Origin: Mucilaginibacter sp. OK268
Lineage (GTDB): Bacteria > Bacteroidota > Bacteroidia > Sphingobacteriales > Sphingobacteriaceae
Direction of reading: 5' to 3'
Assembly (NCBI RefSeq): GCF_900103125.1
Contig: NZ_FNJV01000002.1
Location: forward strand, 620,001 to 684,000
DNA length: 64,000 nucleotides
Shown: one piece after another, positions 17,816 through 26,805 of the stretch
Numbering within the stretch: the first letter of the stretch is position 1
Layout of the letters: the number at the start of each line of letters is the position of its first letter
Notes under the pieces: model-generated
What the model was told of the DNA's origin: nothing
The model's input: the letters and a program-made list of their open reading frames with translations, nothing else
The model's database searches: none
Made by a program: the position numbers and the translations under genes

Positions 17816-18233
17816 CGGAGCAAATATAGATACAAGAGGTAAGAGTCAAGAATCAGGAGTCAATAAATCTGCCATTGCGCGTAAAAATTCCCGAATAAAG
17901 CTTAAAATTGGGTTTACATGGTTTACACTTTTCATGGTTTAAATTTATTTATTTAATTGATAATCAGATAAATAATAATTATTTGTGTCGTTTTTTGGGT
18001 TTACAGTGTAAACCATAATTAGCGAGTTTACATTGGTCAGTTTTATAACATTTTGGTATTCTAACATTTGTGGATTGGGGACGGGCGATAGTGGAGATAG
18101 TATCCATGTAAAAACATGTCATTGCTCAGTGCGGCAGCCTCCAATTTAGAGAGCAAACTTTGCATATCCGATCTGCTTATAGGAGATTGCTTTGTCGTTC
18201 CTCCTCCCAATGACCCGCTGGGATATTATTAAT
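17816..18233. repeat. Repeat-rich intergenic region
   Basis: Three kinds of element lie here. AGAGTCAAGAATCAGGAGTC (about 17841) is a short array of the AATCAAGA word. A 30-base stretch at 17910-17939 (GGGTTTACATGGTTTACACT and ten more) is repeated exactly at 60331-60360, and is followed by the palindrome GGTTTACAGTGTAAACC near 18000. A degenerate GTCATTGC...GCAATGAC-type element spans 18117-18214. No gene is supported. Confidence 0.7.
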
Positions 18234-18941
18234 TTAAAAAATCGTCAAAAAGTCCTTCAATATCTCCTGGTATCGCTTACTGTAAACTTTAGGTGAATCA
18301 TAGATCACCAACCTCTCTTCTTCCGATTGGCTTATGTCAAAACCCAGAGCCAGTATTTCCCGGTGTGGTTCATCATTTTTAAAAGAATATACCTTTATTA
18401 TTTTCTGTAAATGAAGCTGATATTGCGTAGCCAAAGTTTTAACCAACTCTGCAGTATCAATTGGCAACACCAGCCAGCAAGTCCCATTCTCCGTTAAATG
18501 GTTTGCAACTGTTTCTATCAGTCCTTCAAAAAATCCCTCACCTGCATGTTTGGCCAAATTCTTCTTTACGCCCGGCGATTGCAGGGAATTGATATAGAAT
18601 GGTGGATTGGATACGATCAAATCATATTTTTTGTCGGAATGGCCAACAAAAAAATCCCCAAAGCTGGCTGGAAACAGTGTCAGGCGATCAGCAAAAGGCG
18701 AATTCTTAAAATTGCTCCCGGCAGTTATAGCCGCGCTTTCATCAATCTCCACGGCATCAATTTGCGCATCAGCAAAACGCTGGGCCAGCATCAGGGCAAT
18801 TACACCGGTACCGGTGCCTATATCTAATATAGATAATGGTTTATCCGCACCAGCTAACGCACCCAACAAAACACCATCCGTATTGATTTTCATGGCGCAA
18901 CCGGTTTGATCAACGCTGAATTGTTTAAATTTGAATATCAT
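18234..18941 (-). CDS. trmN6: tRNA1(Val) adenine-37 N6-methyltransferase
   Basis: The 235-residue protein begins FKFKQFSVDQTGCAMKINTD, the family's conserved N-terminus. It has a SAM-binding motif ILDIGTGTGVIALMLAQRF and the amino-methyltransferase signature IVSNPPFYINS. It modifies A37 of tRNA-Val using S-adenosylmethionine. The start codon is unusual in place: its ATG (18941-18939) overlaps the ATG of the divergent serine hydrolase in one CATG, so there is no intergenic space and at least one promoter must lie in coding sequence. Confidence 0.93.
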   Translation of the reverse strand: MIFKFKQFSVDQTGCAMKINTDGVLLGALAGADKPLSILDIGTGTGVIALMLAQRFADAQIDAVEIDESAAITAGSNFKNSPFADRLTLFPASFGDFFVGHSDKKYDLIVSNPPFYINSLQSPGVKKNLAKHAGEGFFEGLIETVANHLTENGTCWLVLPIDTAELVKTLATQYQLHLQKIIKVYSFKNDEPHREILALGFDISQSEEERLVIYDSPKVYSKRYQEILKDFLTIF

Positions 18942-20091
18942 GTTTAAGAAAATAACAGCAATTAGTTTAGTATCATTAATTTCAATAAACTGTTTTGCTC
19001 AAAGCATTAAAGGCGCACTTCCTAATACAGCCAAAGTTAACATTGATAATCTTTTTAAAGCATATAGTAAACAAAACTCGCCCGGTTATGCCATAGGCAT
19101 TGTTAAAGCAACAAAAGTTTTATACACCCGTGGCTATGGTTCAGCCAATCTGGATTACCTTATCCCGATAACACCAAACTCCTCTTTTGATATTGCTTCC
19201 GTATCCAAGCAGTTTACCGCGGCCTGCATAGCCCTGCTTATTATGGATGGCAAATTAAGCCTGGATGACCCTGTAAGTAAATTTGTGCCCGCTCTGGGTA
19301 AATACAGCGATACTATCCGCATTAAGCACCTGATATATAATACCAGCGGAATAATTGATTATTTCAAGCTCCCCCGGCCCGATGGCCACTCCTGGATCAC
19401 GTTCAATTATTTTGATATTGACTACTGTATAAAAACCTCGTTGAGTAAAGATACACTTGCCTTTAAGCCCGGCGCGCAGTGGGATTATTGTAATGTGAAT
19501 TATATGCTGCTCACCAAAATAGTTGAAAAAGTAAGCGGTATACCCTTTAGCGAATTTTGCAAAAAGCGGTTGTTTGAGCCCTTAGGCATGTTCAATACTT
19601 TAATTAATGACGATGTTACCGAAGTAATCAAAAACCGGGTAACTCCTTATAATATCCGTAATAAAGTTTATGCAGATGCCTACCGCAAAGAAGGCATTCA
19701 TGTAAAGAACGAGGGCGACTGGATACAACACCCCAGAAATTCACCTCATTACGGAGGCAGCGGCGTTGTAACTACGGTAAACGACCTGCTGAAGTGGAGC
19801 GAGAACTTTTTCACCAAAAAATTTGGCGGGGAAGAGTTTTACAAACTGATGCACCTGACCTTAAAATTTAAACACAACAGGGATAACCAGGCATTTGGCT
19901 TATATAGGGGTACTTATAAGGGCAAAACCTATTGGGCCTGGGACGGTGGCGATTTTGGTATAAGTTCGCAACTTATCCGTTTCCCGGATCAAAAAATAGC
20001 TATAGTAGTACTCTCGAATTTAGGTTCGGGTAATGCTGCTGACAAGGCAAATGCCATTGCCGATATATTAATAAGCAATAAGATATTTTAA
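18940..20091 (+). CDS. Serine hydrolase, class C beta-lactamase-like
   Basis: I start at ATG 18940 (MFKKITAISLVSLIS), nine bases inside a longer TTG frame, because a signal peptide ending in CFAQ follows. The protein of 383 residues carries the SxxK nucleophile motif in FDIASVSKQFTA and the YxN motif in WDYCNVNYMLL. The C-terminal GGDFGISSQLIRFPDQ fits the family's last strand. Members are periplasmic or surface DD-peptidases, esterases or peptidases; resistance should not be assumed. Its stop lies 7 bases from the convergent VOC gene. Confidence 0.9.
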   Translation: MFKKITAISLVSLISINCFAQSIKGALPNTAKVNIDNLFKAYSKQNSPGYAIGIVKATKVLYTRGYGSANLDYLIPITPNSSFDIASVSKQFTAACIALLIMDGKLSLDDPVSKFVPALGKYSDTIRIKHLIYNTSGIIDYFKLPRPDGHSWITFNYFDIDYCIKTSLSKDTLAFKPGAQWDYCNVNYMLLTKIVEKVSGIPFSEFCKKRLFEPLGMFNTLINDDVTEVIKNRVTPYNIRNKVYADAYRKEGIHVKNEGDWIQHPRNSPHYGGSGVVTTVNDLLKWSENFFTKKFGGEEFYKLMHLTLKFKHNRDNQAFGLYRGTYKGKTYWAWDGGDFGISSQLIRFPDQKIAIVVLSNLGSGNAADKANAIADILISNKIF

Positions 20092-20098
20092 TCGAATT

Positions 20099-20488
20099 TT
20101 ATCTTTCGTAAAGTTCCAGCGGTAAACCATCCGGATCGGCAAAAAAGGTAAAGCGTTTGCCGGTAAATTCATCAATACGGATAGGCTCTGTAATTACACC
20201 ATTGCTTTGCAAGGAATTAACTACTTCATCAATATCATCAACCTCAAAAGCTAAATGGCGCAAGCCAACAGCTTCCGGGTGTGATGGTCGGGCCGGAGGG
20301 CTTGGGAAAGAGAAAAGCTCGATCTGGTACTGGTTTCCCACTTCCAGATCGAGTTTATAGGATTGCCGCTCTTCGCGATAAACCTCTAACAATATTTTTA
20401 AACCCAGTATCTCGCTATAAAAATGCTTCGACTTTTGGTAATCGGAACAAATAATGGCGATATGATGTACCCGGTTCAGCTTCAGCAT
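20099..20488 (-). CDS. VOC family protein (YaeR/GloA2-like)
   Basis: The 129-residue protein has the paired beta-alpha-beta-beta-beta modules of the vicinal oxygen chelate fold: RVHHIAIICSDYQKSKHFYS, QIELFSFPSPP, LRHLAFEVDDIDEVV and FFADPDGLPLELYER. His and Glu at the module ends would bind a metal. It resembles the glyoxalase-like YaeR group, whose substrate is unknown. Its ATG overlaps the purL stop in a TAATG junction, so it is translated from the purL message. Confidence 0.9.
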   Translation of the reverse strand: MLKLNRVHHIAIICSDYQKSKHFYSEILGLKILLEVYREERQSYKLDLEVGNQYQIELFSFPSPPARPSHPEAVGLRHLAFEVDDIDEVVNSLQSNGVITEPIRIDEFTGKRFTFFADPDGLPLELYER

Positions 20489-22710
20489 TATTCGCCTAGT
20501 ATGGTGTGTAATACGTTGCTGTGAACCATTTTCAAGTCGGTAACATGACCAAATGGAACTTCGTCAACATTCAGGAAACCATTGTTCACGGTGCCCAGTA
20601 AGCTGAATTCAACATCGCTGGTGGCCATAAATTCAATAAAGCGTTCCTGCTCTTCTGGTGCTACGGTTACCACTACCCTGCCTTGTGCCTCACCAAACAG
20701 GAATGCATCCTTACGGATCTCATCATCTGTTTCGATGTCAAAACCTAAACCGTTTGGCATAGACGACTCCAGCAGCGCGATATATAAACCGCCATCAGCC
20801 ACATCATGTGCCGATTCGATCACGCGGTGTTTGATCAACCCTTTTACGGTTTGCTGCATCTCATATTCCTGATCGATATCAAAATAAGGTGCAGGTGCTT
20901 TTAGTATTTTATGCCATGAAGCCAGGTACTGTGATGACGCGATATCATTAACCGATTCGCCGATCAGGTAGATCAGGTCGCCGGGTTGTTTAAAATCGGC
21001 GGTCATGATGTTTTCTACATCGTCCATTACACCCAGCATACCAATAGTTGGTGTCGGGAATACCGAACCACCATCTGCCGACTGGTTATAAAAGCTCACG
21101 TTACCACCGGTAACCGGGGTTTCGAACTTGCGGCAGGCATCGCCCATACCTTTTATAGCGCTTACAAACTGCCAGTAAACCTCAGGATTGTAAGGATTAC
21201 CAAAGTTTAAGCAGTTGGTGATAGCCACAGGCTCGCCACCGGCGCAGGTAATATTACGTGCAGCTTCGGCAACAGCTATAGCAGTACCTTTATAAGGATC
21301 GGCATATACGTAGCGCGAGTTGCAATCTGTTGTTAATACTATGGCTTTATCAGTATCCTTAACCGCTACCACGGCTGCATCGCAGGCCAGGTTGGCGGTC
21401 ATGGTTTGTACACCTACCATGCTATCGTACTGGTCGGTTACCCAACGTTTTGAAGCCAGGTTAGGGTGTGCAGCCAAATGCTCGGCCACTTCAACCAGGT
21501 TTTCAGGTTCTTTCACATCATCGATGTTGAATTTCTGATTTTCGGCAAAGTAAGCAGGCTCGCGGTATTCGCGTTCGTAAACAGGTGCACCGCCGCCTAA
21601 AACAAGGTCGTCTGCAGGCACGTCGGCAACTAATTCACCGTTCATAAAATATTCTAAACGTTTGGTATCGGTCACCTCGCCTATCACAGCGCAGTTCAGA
21701 TCCCATTTATCAAAAACAGCCTCTACTTCTTTTTCGCGGCCTTTATAAACCACAATCAGCATGCGCTCTTGTGATTCAGACAGCAAAATTTCGTAAGGCT
21801 TCATATGATCCTGGCGTGTTGGTACTTTATCCAGGTCGATACGCATACCATGCTCACCTTTGGCGCTCATTTCGGAGTTGGAGCAGATGATACCGGCAGC
21901 GCCCATATCCTGCATACCTACTACAGCACCGGTTTTTATCACTTCTAAGGTAGCCTCTAACAACAGTTTTTCCTGGAAAGGGTCGCCTACCTGAACGGCA
22001 GGAAGATCATTTACAGAATCGGCAGTGATATCTTTAGATGCGAATGCCGCGCCGTGGATACCATCTTTACCGGTTGCAGAACCTACTATATATACCGGGT
22101 TGCCTACGCCGTATGAGGTTGCCGAAACGGTTTCGCCCGCTTTTACAATACCTGCCGACATGGCGTTAACCAGCGGATTTACATTATAACAATCGTCAAA
22201 AAACAGCTCGCCGCCTACAGTTGGGATACCAAAGGCATTGCCGTAGTGACTGATACCTTTTACCACACCTTTTACTAACCATTTGGTTTTGTCTAAGGTA
22301 AGGTCGCCAAAACGCAGGGAGTTTAACTGCGCGATAGGGCGTGCGCCCATGGTGAAAATGTCACGGTTGATACCGCCTACACCGGTTGCAGCGCCCTGGT
22401 AAGGCTCCAATGCCGATGGGTGGTTGTGCGACTCAATCTTGAAGGCGCAGCCGATGCCATCGCCCAAGTCAACCAAACCGGCATTTTCTTCACCAGCCTT
22501 AGCCAGCATACGCGGACTATCCTTAGGCAAAGTTTTTAGCCAGGTAATGGAATTTTTATAGGAACAGTGCTCGCTCCACATCACCGAGAATATAGAAAGC
22601 TCGGTAAAATTGGGAACTCGCCCTAATATCTCTTTTATACGTTCAAATTCTTCGGGTAATAAGCCTAAATCTTTGGCGGTTTCAACGGTGGTTAATTCCT
22701 GGTGCTCCAA
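20488..22710 (-). CDS. purL: Phosphoribosylformylglycinamidine synthase, PurL subunit
   Basis: The 740-residue protein matches the small form of PurL, which needs PurS and PurQ partners. Landmarks are [48 protein letters not shown], the second-half [13 protein letters not shown] and the C-terminal [18 protein letters not shown]. It makes formylglycinamidine ribonucleotide in purine synthesis, with ATP and ammonia from glutamine. The start is a TTG (22710): the conserved N-terminus [20 protein letters not shown] begins right there and an in-frame stop lies 15 bases upstream with no ATG between. VOC protein follows in the same transcript. Confidence 0.96.
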   Translation of the reverse strand: MEHQELTTVETAKDLGLLPEEFERIKEILGRVPNFTELSIFSVMWSEHCSYKNSITWLKTLPKDSPRMLAKAGEENAGLVDLGDGIGCAFKIESHNHPSALEPYQGAATGVGGINRDIFTMGARPIAQLNSLRFGDLTLDKTKWLVKGVVKGISHYGNAFGIPTVGGELFFDDCYNVNPLVNAMSAGIVKAGETVSATSYGVGNPVYIVGSATGKDGIHGAAFASKDITADSVNDLPAVQVGDPFQEKLLLEATLEVIKTGAVVGMQDMGAAGIICSNSEMSAKGEHGMRIDLDKVPTRQDHMKPYEILLSESQERMLIVVYKGREKEVEAVFDKWDLNCAVIGEVTDTKRLEYFMNGELVADVPADDLVLGGGAPVYEREYREPAYFAENQKFNIDDVKEPENLVEVAEHLAAHPNLASKRWVTDQYDSMVGVQTMTANLACDAAVVAVKDTDKAIVLTTDCNSRYVYADPYKGTAIAVAEAARNITCAGGEPVAITNCLNFGNPYNPEVYWQFVSAIKGMGDACRKFETPVTGGNVSFYNQSADGGSVFPTPTIGMLGVMDDVENIMTADFKQPGDLIYLIGESVNDIASSQYLASWHKILKAPAPYFDIDQEYEMQQTVKGLIKHRVIESAHDVADGGLYIALLESSMPNGLGFDIETDDEIRKDAFLFGEAQGRVVVTVAPEEQERFIEFMATSDVEFSLLGTVNNGFLNVDEVPFGHVTDLKMVHSNVLHTILGE

Positions 22711-23196
22711 TGTACTATTGTTTTATTTGAAAGGATGCGCAAAAGTAGGAAAAAAGGCTGAAAGCCGAAAGCCAAAAGGCGAAAGGTTTTGACTCATTTC
22801 GGGGCCAGGTTGTGGGTTGCGAGGTTCGGGGGCAGGAATGATTAACTAACTCTCATCTCCTGAAAACCAAACTTATAAAATTCAAGCTACAGAAACTTCT
22901 TAAACCTTAAATTTTAACACTTTTCTGATCAAAATCGGGTAGAAAAGTGATCGAAAACAGCTCAAAATTTGATCAAAACCATCGATTTTAACACTTTTTA
23001 ACAAATTTTTGATGGGTTTTAAAACTTTAAAAAGTATTAAATAATTGACCTTCAAATAACTAAGCACCAAATGGTCGGTTTTTGTTCCTGTTTTTGAAAT
23101 ACCTGATTATGATTTTCAAACAGGGTGAAACGCCGGGTTGGCCTACTTAAATATACAAAAAATGTTTGGGAGCTGCAATGGGGTAATGGACCGGAT

Positions 23197-23261
23197 TTAA
23201 ATTGGTATGCTGTAGAAACCCCTTCCTCCCCTTCCCCGAGGAAGGAATCACACATTCCCCT
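23197..23261. repeat. 65-base dispersed repeat, copy 1
   Basis: Contains GAAACCCCTTCCTCC and AGGAAGGAATCACACATTCC. It aligns without gaps to 25801-25865 in the same orientation, with about seven differences in 65 bases. Confidence 0.8.
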
Positions 23262-23267
23262 CCATTG

Positions 23268-23361
23268 GCGCAAGTCTTGTGTGATAGGTTAGGGTAAACC
23301 TCGCCTGCATGGTATACAAGCACAAGTCATCACCCCACCAGCAACCACACAAGACTTGCGC
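23268..23361. repeat. 16-base inverted repeat
   Basis: GCGCAAGTCTTGTGTG at 23268-23283 is the exact reverse complement of 23346-23361, with 62 bases between. It adjoins the 65-base repeat and may be part of one composite element. Confidence 0.8.
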
Positions 23362-23529
23362 TAAAAATGGGCTGCGCTCACCTTTATCAAATTACTTAGT
23401 TAAAGGATCGTAAACGCCCAGGTAAAGAAACATTTAGCCTGTGGTCGGTGTTATCACCGTACCATTATTTTTGTTTTAGGTAACGCTTTATCAATACTAT
23501 GGAAATTCTGATTTTTAATAAATAAGACT

Positions 23530-23982
23530 ATGGCAAAAAGTAAATTACTGCGGATGGATAACATCGCCATTGTTGTAGAATCCCTCGATGACGCTATCTC
23601 TTTTTTCACGGAGGTGGGCCTAAAGCTCGAAGGGCGGGCCACGGTGGAAGGAGAATGGGCTGGTCGCGTTACCGGACTGGGCACCCAGCAAGTAGAGATC
23701 GCTATGATGGTTACCCCAGATGGCCATAGCCGGCTCGAAATTTCGAAATTTCTCACTCCGCCTACTATCGCAGATCACCGGGCTGCTCCTGTGAACGCTC
23801 TTGGTTATTTACGCGCTATGTTTACCGTTGAGGATATTGACGAGCTGGTATCCAGGCTCATCAAGCATGGCGCCCAACTCGTTGGCGAAGTAGTTCAGTA
23901 CGAGAACTCGTATAAGCTCTGTTACATTCGCGGAGCAGAAGGACTTCTGATCGGTTTGGCAGAAGAACTCGGTAATAAATAA
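23530..23982 (+). CDS. VOC family protein
   Basis: The 150-residue protein has two vicinal oxygen chelate half-modules: LRMDNIAIVVESLDDAISFF with EIAMMVTPDGHSRLEI, then YLRAMFTVEDIDELVSRLIK with YIRGAEGLLIGLAEEL. The first-position His of typical glyoxalases is replaced by Asn (MDNIAI), so metal binding may differ. The function is unknown. It stands alone, with no operon partner. Confidence 0.87.
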   Translation: MAKSKLLRMDNIAIVVESLDDAISFFTEVGLKLEGRATVEGEWAGRVTGLGTQQVEIAMMVTPDGHSRLEISKFLTPPTIADHRAAPVNALGYLRAMFTVEDIDELVSRLIKHGAQLVGEVVQYENSYKLCYIRGAEGLLIGLAEELGNK

Positions 23983-24168
23983 GTAACGGATATTTTAGCT
24001 CGCGACAGGTGTTATCACCGTAGCGGTACATTGGTTTTTGCTTTAAACCATATGCCTAAAACCGAACTACAGGTGTCCGGTTTCATCACAATGCTTTTAA
24101 TTCACCTGCCAGACTATACTGGTTATTAATTAATTATAATTTTGGCATGCATTTTACTGCAATAAGGC

Positions 24169-25656
24169 ATGAAGAAATTATTCCTATTATTTATCCTCTT
24201 TACTTACACCTATAACCTGGTAAATGCTCAAAACATCGACTCGACGGTACAACATGCTGCAAGCGCTTTTATGGCAAGCGGACCGCGCGTTGGACTCTCT
24301 GTTGGCATCGTCAAAAACAACCAGGTTTATCAGTACCATTTCGGCAGTACACAAAAAGGTATAAATGCTACCCCTAACGATCAAACCATTTACGAAATAG
24401 GATCGGTTACCAAAACATTTTTCAGCTTGTTGCTGGCACAGGCTGTAATTGAAAAAAGGGTTAGTTTAAGCGATGATATCCGGAAATATCTTAAAGGAAA
24501 CTATCCAAACCTGCAGTATAACGGCAAACCTATCCAGCTGGTGCATTTAGCTAATTTAACCTCGGGACTACCAGATAATCTTCCGGAAAAATTACCGGCA
24601 ATTAAAACCATGAGTCCTGATTCGCAATCCTTTGAAAGTAAAAAATTTCATGATGCCTTTACGCGAAATCAATTTTTAACCGAGCTGCATACGGTAAAGC
24701 TGACTAAAGAACCCGGATCAAACTCGGCACACTCAAACACAGCAGCCCAGCTGTTAGGGCTTTTACTCGAAAATATTTATGGCACAAGCTATGATGCCCT
24801 CCTCTTAAAATATATAACAAGGCCTTTAAAAATGGGAAGTACTTCTTTTACCGTACCAACAGTAAAAAAGTCGCTCTACGCTAAGGGCTACAACGAAAAA
24901 GGCATATTGATGCCTGAAATTGCGGCGGGTGCGGGAAGTGCAGGCGGACTAAAATCATCCCTGGCAGACATGATGGTGTATATGAAGTATCAGCTCGAAG
25001 AGAAAAACGCGGTGGTAACCATGAGCCATAAACCCACCTGGGGTAAGCCCGAAAGTATAGCTGTTGGTTTAGTTTGGTTTACCAGAACACATTTTGATGG
25101 TAAAAGGGATATATGGGAATCGGGAGGCACGGGTGGTCATTCCTGTTTAATTGATCTGTACCCTGAAAGAAACTTCGGCATTGTAATACTTACTAATGAG
25201 AGCGACAACCAAGCCCAGGACAGGATATCTGATATGGCCGAAACCATTTATAATGAGCTTTATTTTACCGCGGCCCAGCGCTCTGCAGAAGGTTTTGGCT
25301 TTTCTGCCGCTGCAAATACCCTGCTTGATACTTTAAACAAATACGGGTTTCAAAACGCTATTAAAGTAGCAGATGATTTAAAGAAACATGATCATTCATT
25401 TAAATTAACAGAAGACGAGATGAACGTATTGGGTTATAAATTCCTGAACAAGGGCCAAAAAGAAAAGGCTCTGGAGCTATTTAAATTAAATGTAAATCTG
25501 TACCCTGCAAGCTCAAATACTTATGATAGCCTGGCCGAAACCTATGAAAATACGGGCAACAAGATTTTAGCTATCAAAAACTATAAACGTGCGCTTGAAC
25601 TTAATCCTCAAAGCACCAATGCTGTTGAGCATTTAAAGAAATTAGAAAAAGAATAA
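24169..25656 (+). CDS. Serine hydrolase (beta-lactamase fold) with C-terminal TPR
   Basis: The 495-residue protein has a signal peptide ending NLVNAQ. The catalytic domain carries the SxxK motif in IYEIGSVTKTFFS and a second-motif tyrosine/histidine region (PGSNSAHSNTAAQLLG, where the usual YxN is replaced by HSN). The segment ESGGTGGHSCLIDLYP corresponds to the family's third motif. The last 90 residues hold tetratricopeptide-like helices (NVNLYPASSNTYDSLAETYE and YKRALELNPQS). It is probably a periplasmic peptidase or esterase. It is a paralogue in fold only of the gene at 18940. Confidence 0.88.
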   Translation: MKKLFLLFILFTYTYNLVNAQNIDSTVQHAASAFMASGPRVGLSVGIVKNNQVYQYHFGSTQKGINATPNDQTIYEIGSVTKTFFSLLLAQAVIEKRVSLSDDIRKYLKGNYPNLQYNGKPIQLVHLANLTSGLPDNLPEKLPAIKTMSPDSQSFESKKFHDAFTRNQFLTELHTVKLTKEPGSNSAHSNTAAQLLGLLLENIYGTSYDALLLKYITRPLKMGSTSFTVPTVKKSLYAKGYNEKGILMPEIAAGAGSAGGLKSSLADMMVYMKYQLEEKNAVVTMSHKPTWGKPESIAVGLVWFTRTHFDGKRDIWESGGTGGHSCLIDLYPERNFGIVILTNESDNQAQDRISDMAETIYNELYFTAAQRSAEGFGFSAAANTLLDTLNKYGFQNAIKVADDLKKHDHSFKLTEDEMNVLGYKFLNKGQKEKALELFKLNVNLYPASSNTYDSLAETYENTGNKILAIKNYKRALELNPQSTNAVEHLKKLEKE

Positions 25657-25662
25657 TTACCC

Positions 25663-25791
25663 CCCGCAGTCGCTCGGCTCCAGCCGCGTGACCGCTATTA
25701 CCCGGGCGCTGTAAAAAACAATACCATATTTAATTCGTAGGCCGGAGGCCTGTGAATGATCGTCACTCGGCTGGAGCCGAGCGACTGCGGG
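25663..25791. mobile_element. MITE-like element, copy 1
   Basis: A 129-base element with 30-base terminal inverted repeats (29 of 30 match), beginning CCCGCAGTCGCTCGGCTCCA, and an inner palindrome around AGGCCGGAGGCCT. It begins seven bases after the serine hydrolase stop. The second copy, at 32620, is in the opposite orientation. No coding capacity. Confidence 0.7.
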
Positions 25792-25800
25792 CTGTAAGTA

Positions 25801-25865
25801 TTAAACTCATATGCTACAGAAACCCCTTCCTCCCTTTCCCCAAGGAAGGAATCACACATTCCCCT
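25801..25865. repeat. 65-base dispersed repeat, copy 2
   Basis: Same orientation as 23197-23261, about 58 of 65 bases identical. It lies directly beside the MITE-like element; the first copy does not. Confidence 0.8.
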
Positions 25866-26067
25866 GCTTTTAAAAGCCTTCCGAACATCTTTGGCGCGGT
25901 GATATAACCAATCATAGGCCAAATCGGACTCCAAAGAATTTATAATAAATTATAAGCAACTGTCCATCAGCTTATTTCAAGTAAATAGTTGCTTTTATAA
26001 TAATAAATTATATTATTTGATTTTCAATATATACTTTCGCTTATTATTTAACAAAAAAATATCACAC

Positions 26068-26580
26068 ATGAACCTTTTCAAAACCTGCTTATTATTTGCG
26101 CTTTTAACCTGCTCAAAAGCGCTGTTTGCTCAAGACAATCCAACCATGCAGCCTACCTCACAAAATGGCCAGGCGGTCAATGTAAGACCTTCCGCTGGTC
26201 AGGGTTACATTGCATTTAATCAGGGAGGCACTTGCATCCTTTTATATGGTGTTTCTGCCACTACATCTCTGAATTTGAAAAAATGCGACCCAAATGATCC
26301 AAACGACAAAATAAACAATGCAGTTGTTGTAGGGCCATATAATGGTACAGTTTGGATCTGGGATAATCCAGATGGCCAACAAGACGACGATTATATGTCA
26401 ATTACTGTAACAAATTTGCCTGCTGGTGCAAGGGTTACTATACCTACCTTTAACAGTGGCGGAGCTGCTCCTGCTGTTTGGTATGATAATGGTGCCGGAG
26501 TGAAAGTTCAGTCAAAAACCTATTATCATAATGGCTTGAACTCAAAAGTATCAAGAATCAGCAGAGGTATAGGACAATAA
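26068..26580 (+). CDS. Small secreted protein of unknown function
   Basis: The ATG at 26068 gives 170 residues; a longer frame from 26017 adds residues in front of the signal peptide and is rejected. The signal peptide MNLFKTCLLFALLTCSKALF is followed by AQ. The mature part is rich in Asn, Gly, Pro and Asp, with a segment KKCDPNDPNDKINN and strands such as DDDYMSITVTNLPAGARVTI, suggesting a small beta fold. I do not recognise the family. A strong terminator follows at 26602, and the next gene is a large outer-membrane barrel; both are AT-rich relative to their neighbours. Confidence 0.75.
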   Translation: MNLFKTCLLFALLTCSKALFAQDNPTMQPTSQNGQAVNVRPSAGQGYIAFNQGGTCILLYGVSATTSLNLKKCDPNDPNDKINNAVVVGPYNGTVWIWDNPDGQQDDDYMSITVTNLPAGARVTIPTFNSGGAAPAVWYDNGAGVKVQSKTYYHNGLNSKVSRISRGIGQ

Positions 26581-26601
26581 TTTATTTTCTTACTTACTCA
26601 G

Positions 26602-26645
26602 AAATAGATCATTATAGGCATAACTATAATGATCTATTTTTTTGT
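26602..26645 (+). terminator. Terminator after the small secreted protein
   Basis: A perfect 15-base stem (AAATAGATCATTATA with TATAATGATCTATTT) with an eight-base loop, followed by a T-run. Confidence 0.9.
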
Positions 26646-26805
26646 ACACCTATAAATCAAAATATTTGATTACGGAAGTATGATGTCTTGAATATGGCCA
26701 ATTTTTTGAGTGCTTGAAGGCTAATTATTTTCGTTATAATAACTATAAATAATTTAAGGTTTGAAATATGGTTCGAATATTTTGAGCGCTTATAAGCCAA
26801 ATAAA

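Larger units (their letters stand above)
22711..23529. other. Repeat-bearing intergenic region
   Basis: Over 800 bases separate purL from the next VOC gene and hold no supported gene. GAAAGCC words (22760-22787) follow the purL start; an AT-rich block repeats TTTTAACACTTTT at about 22914 and 22983. A 65-base repeat and a 16-base inverted repeat are listed separately. Confidence 0.6.

Noticed and set aside
18940..20091. True class C beta-lactamase conferring resistance
   Set aside because: The SxxK and YxN motifs are shared by many esterases and peptidases; nothing here shows drug hydrolysis.
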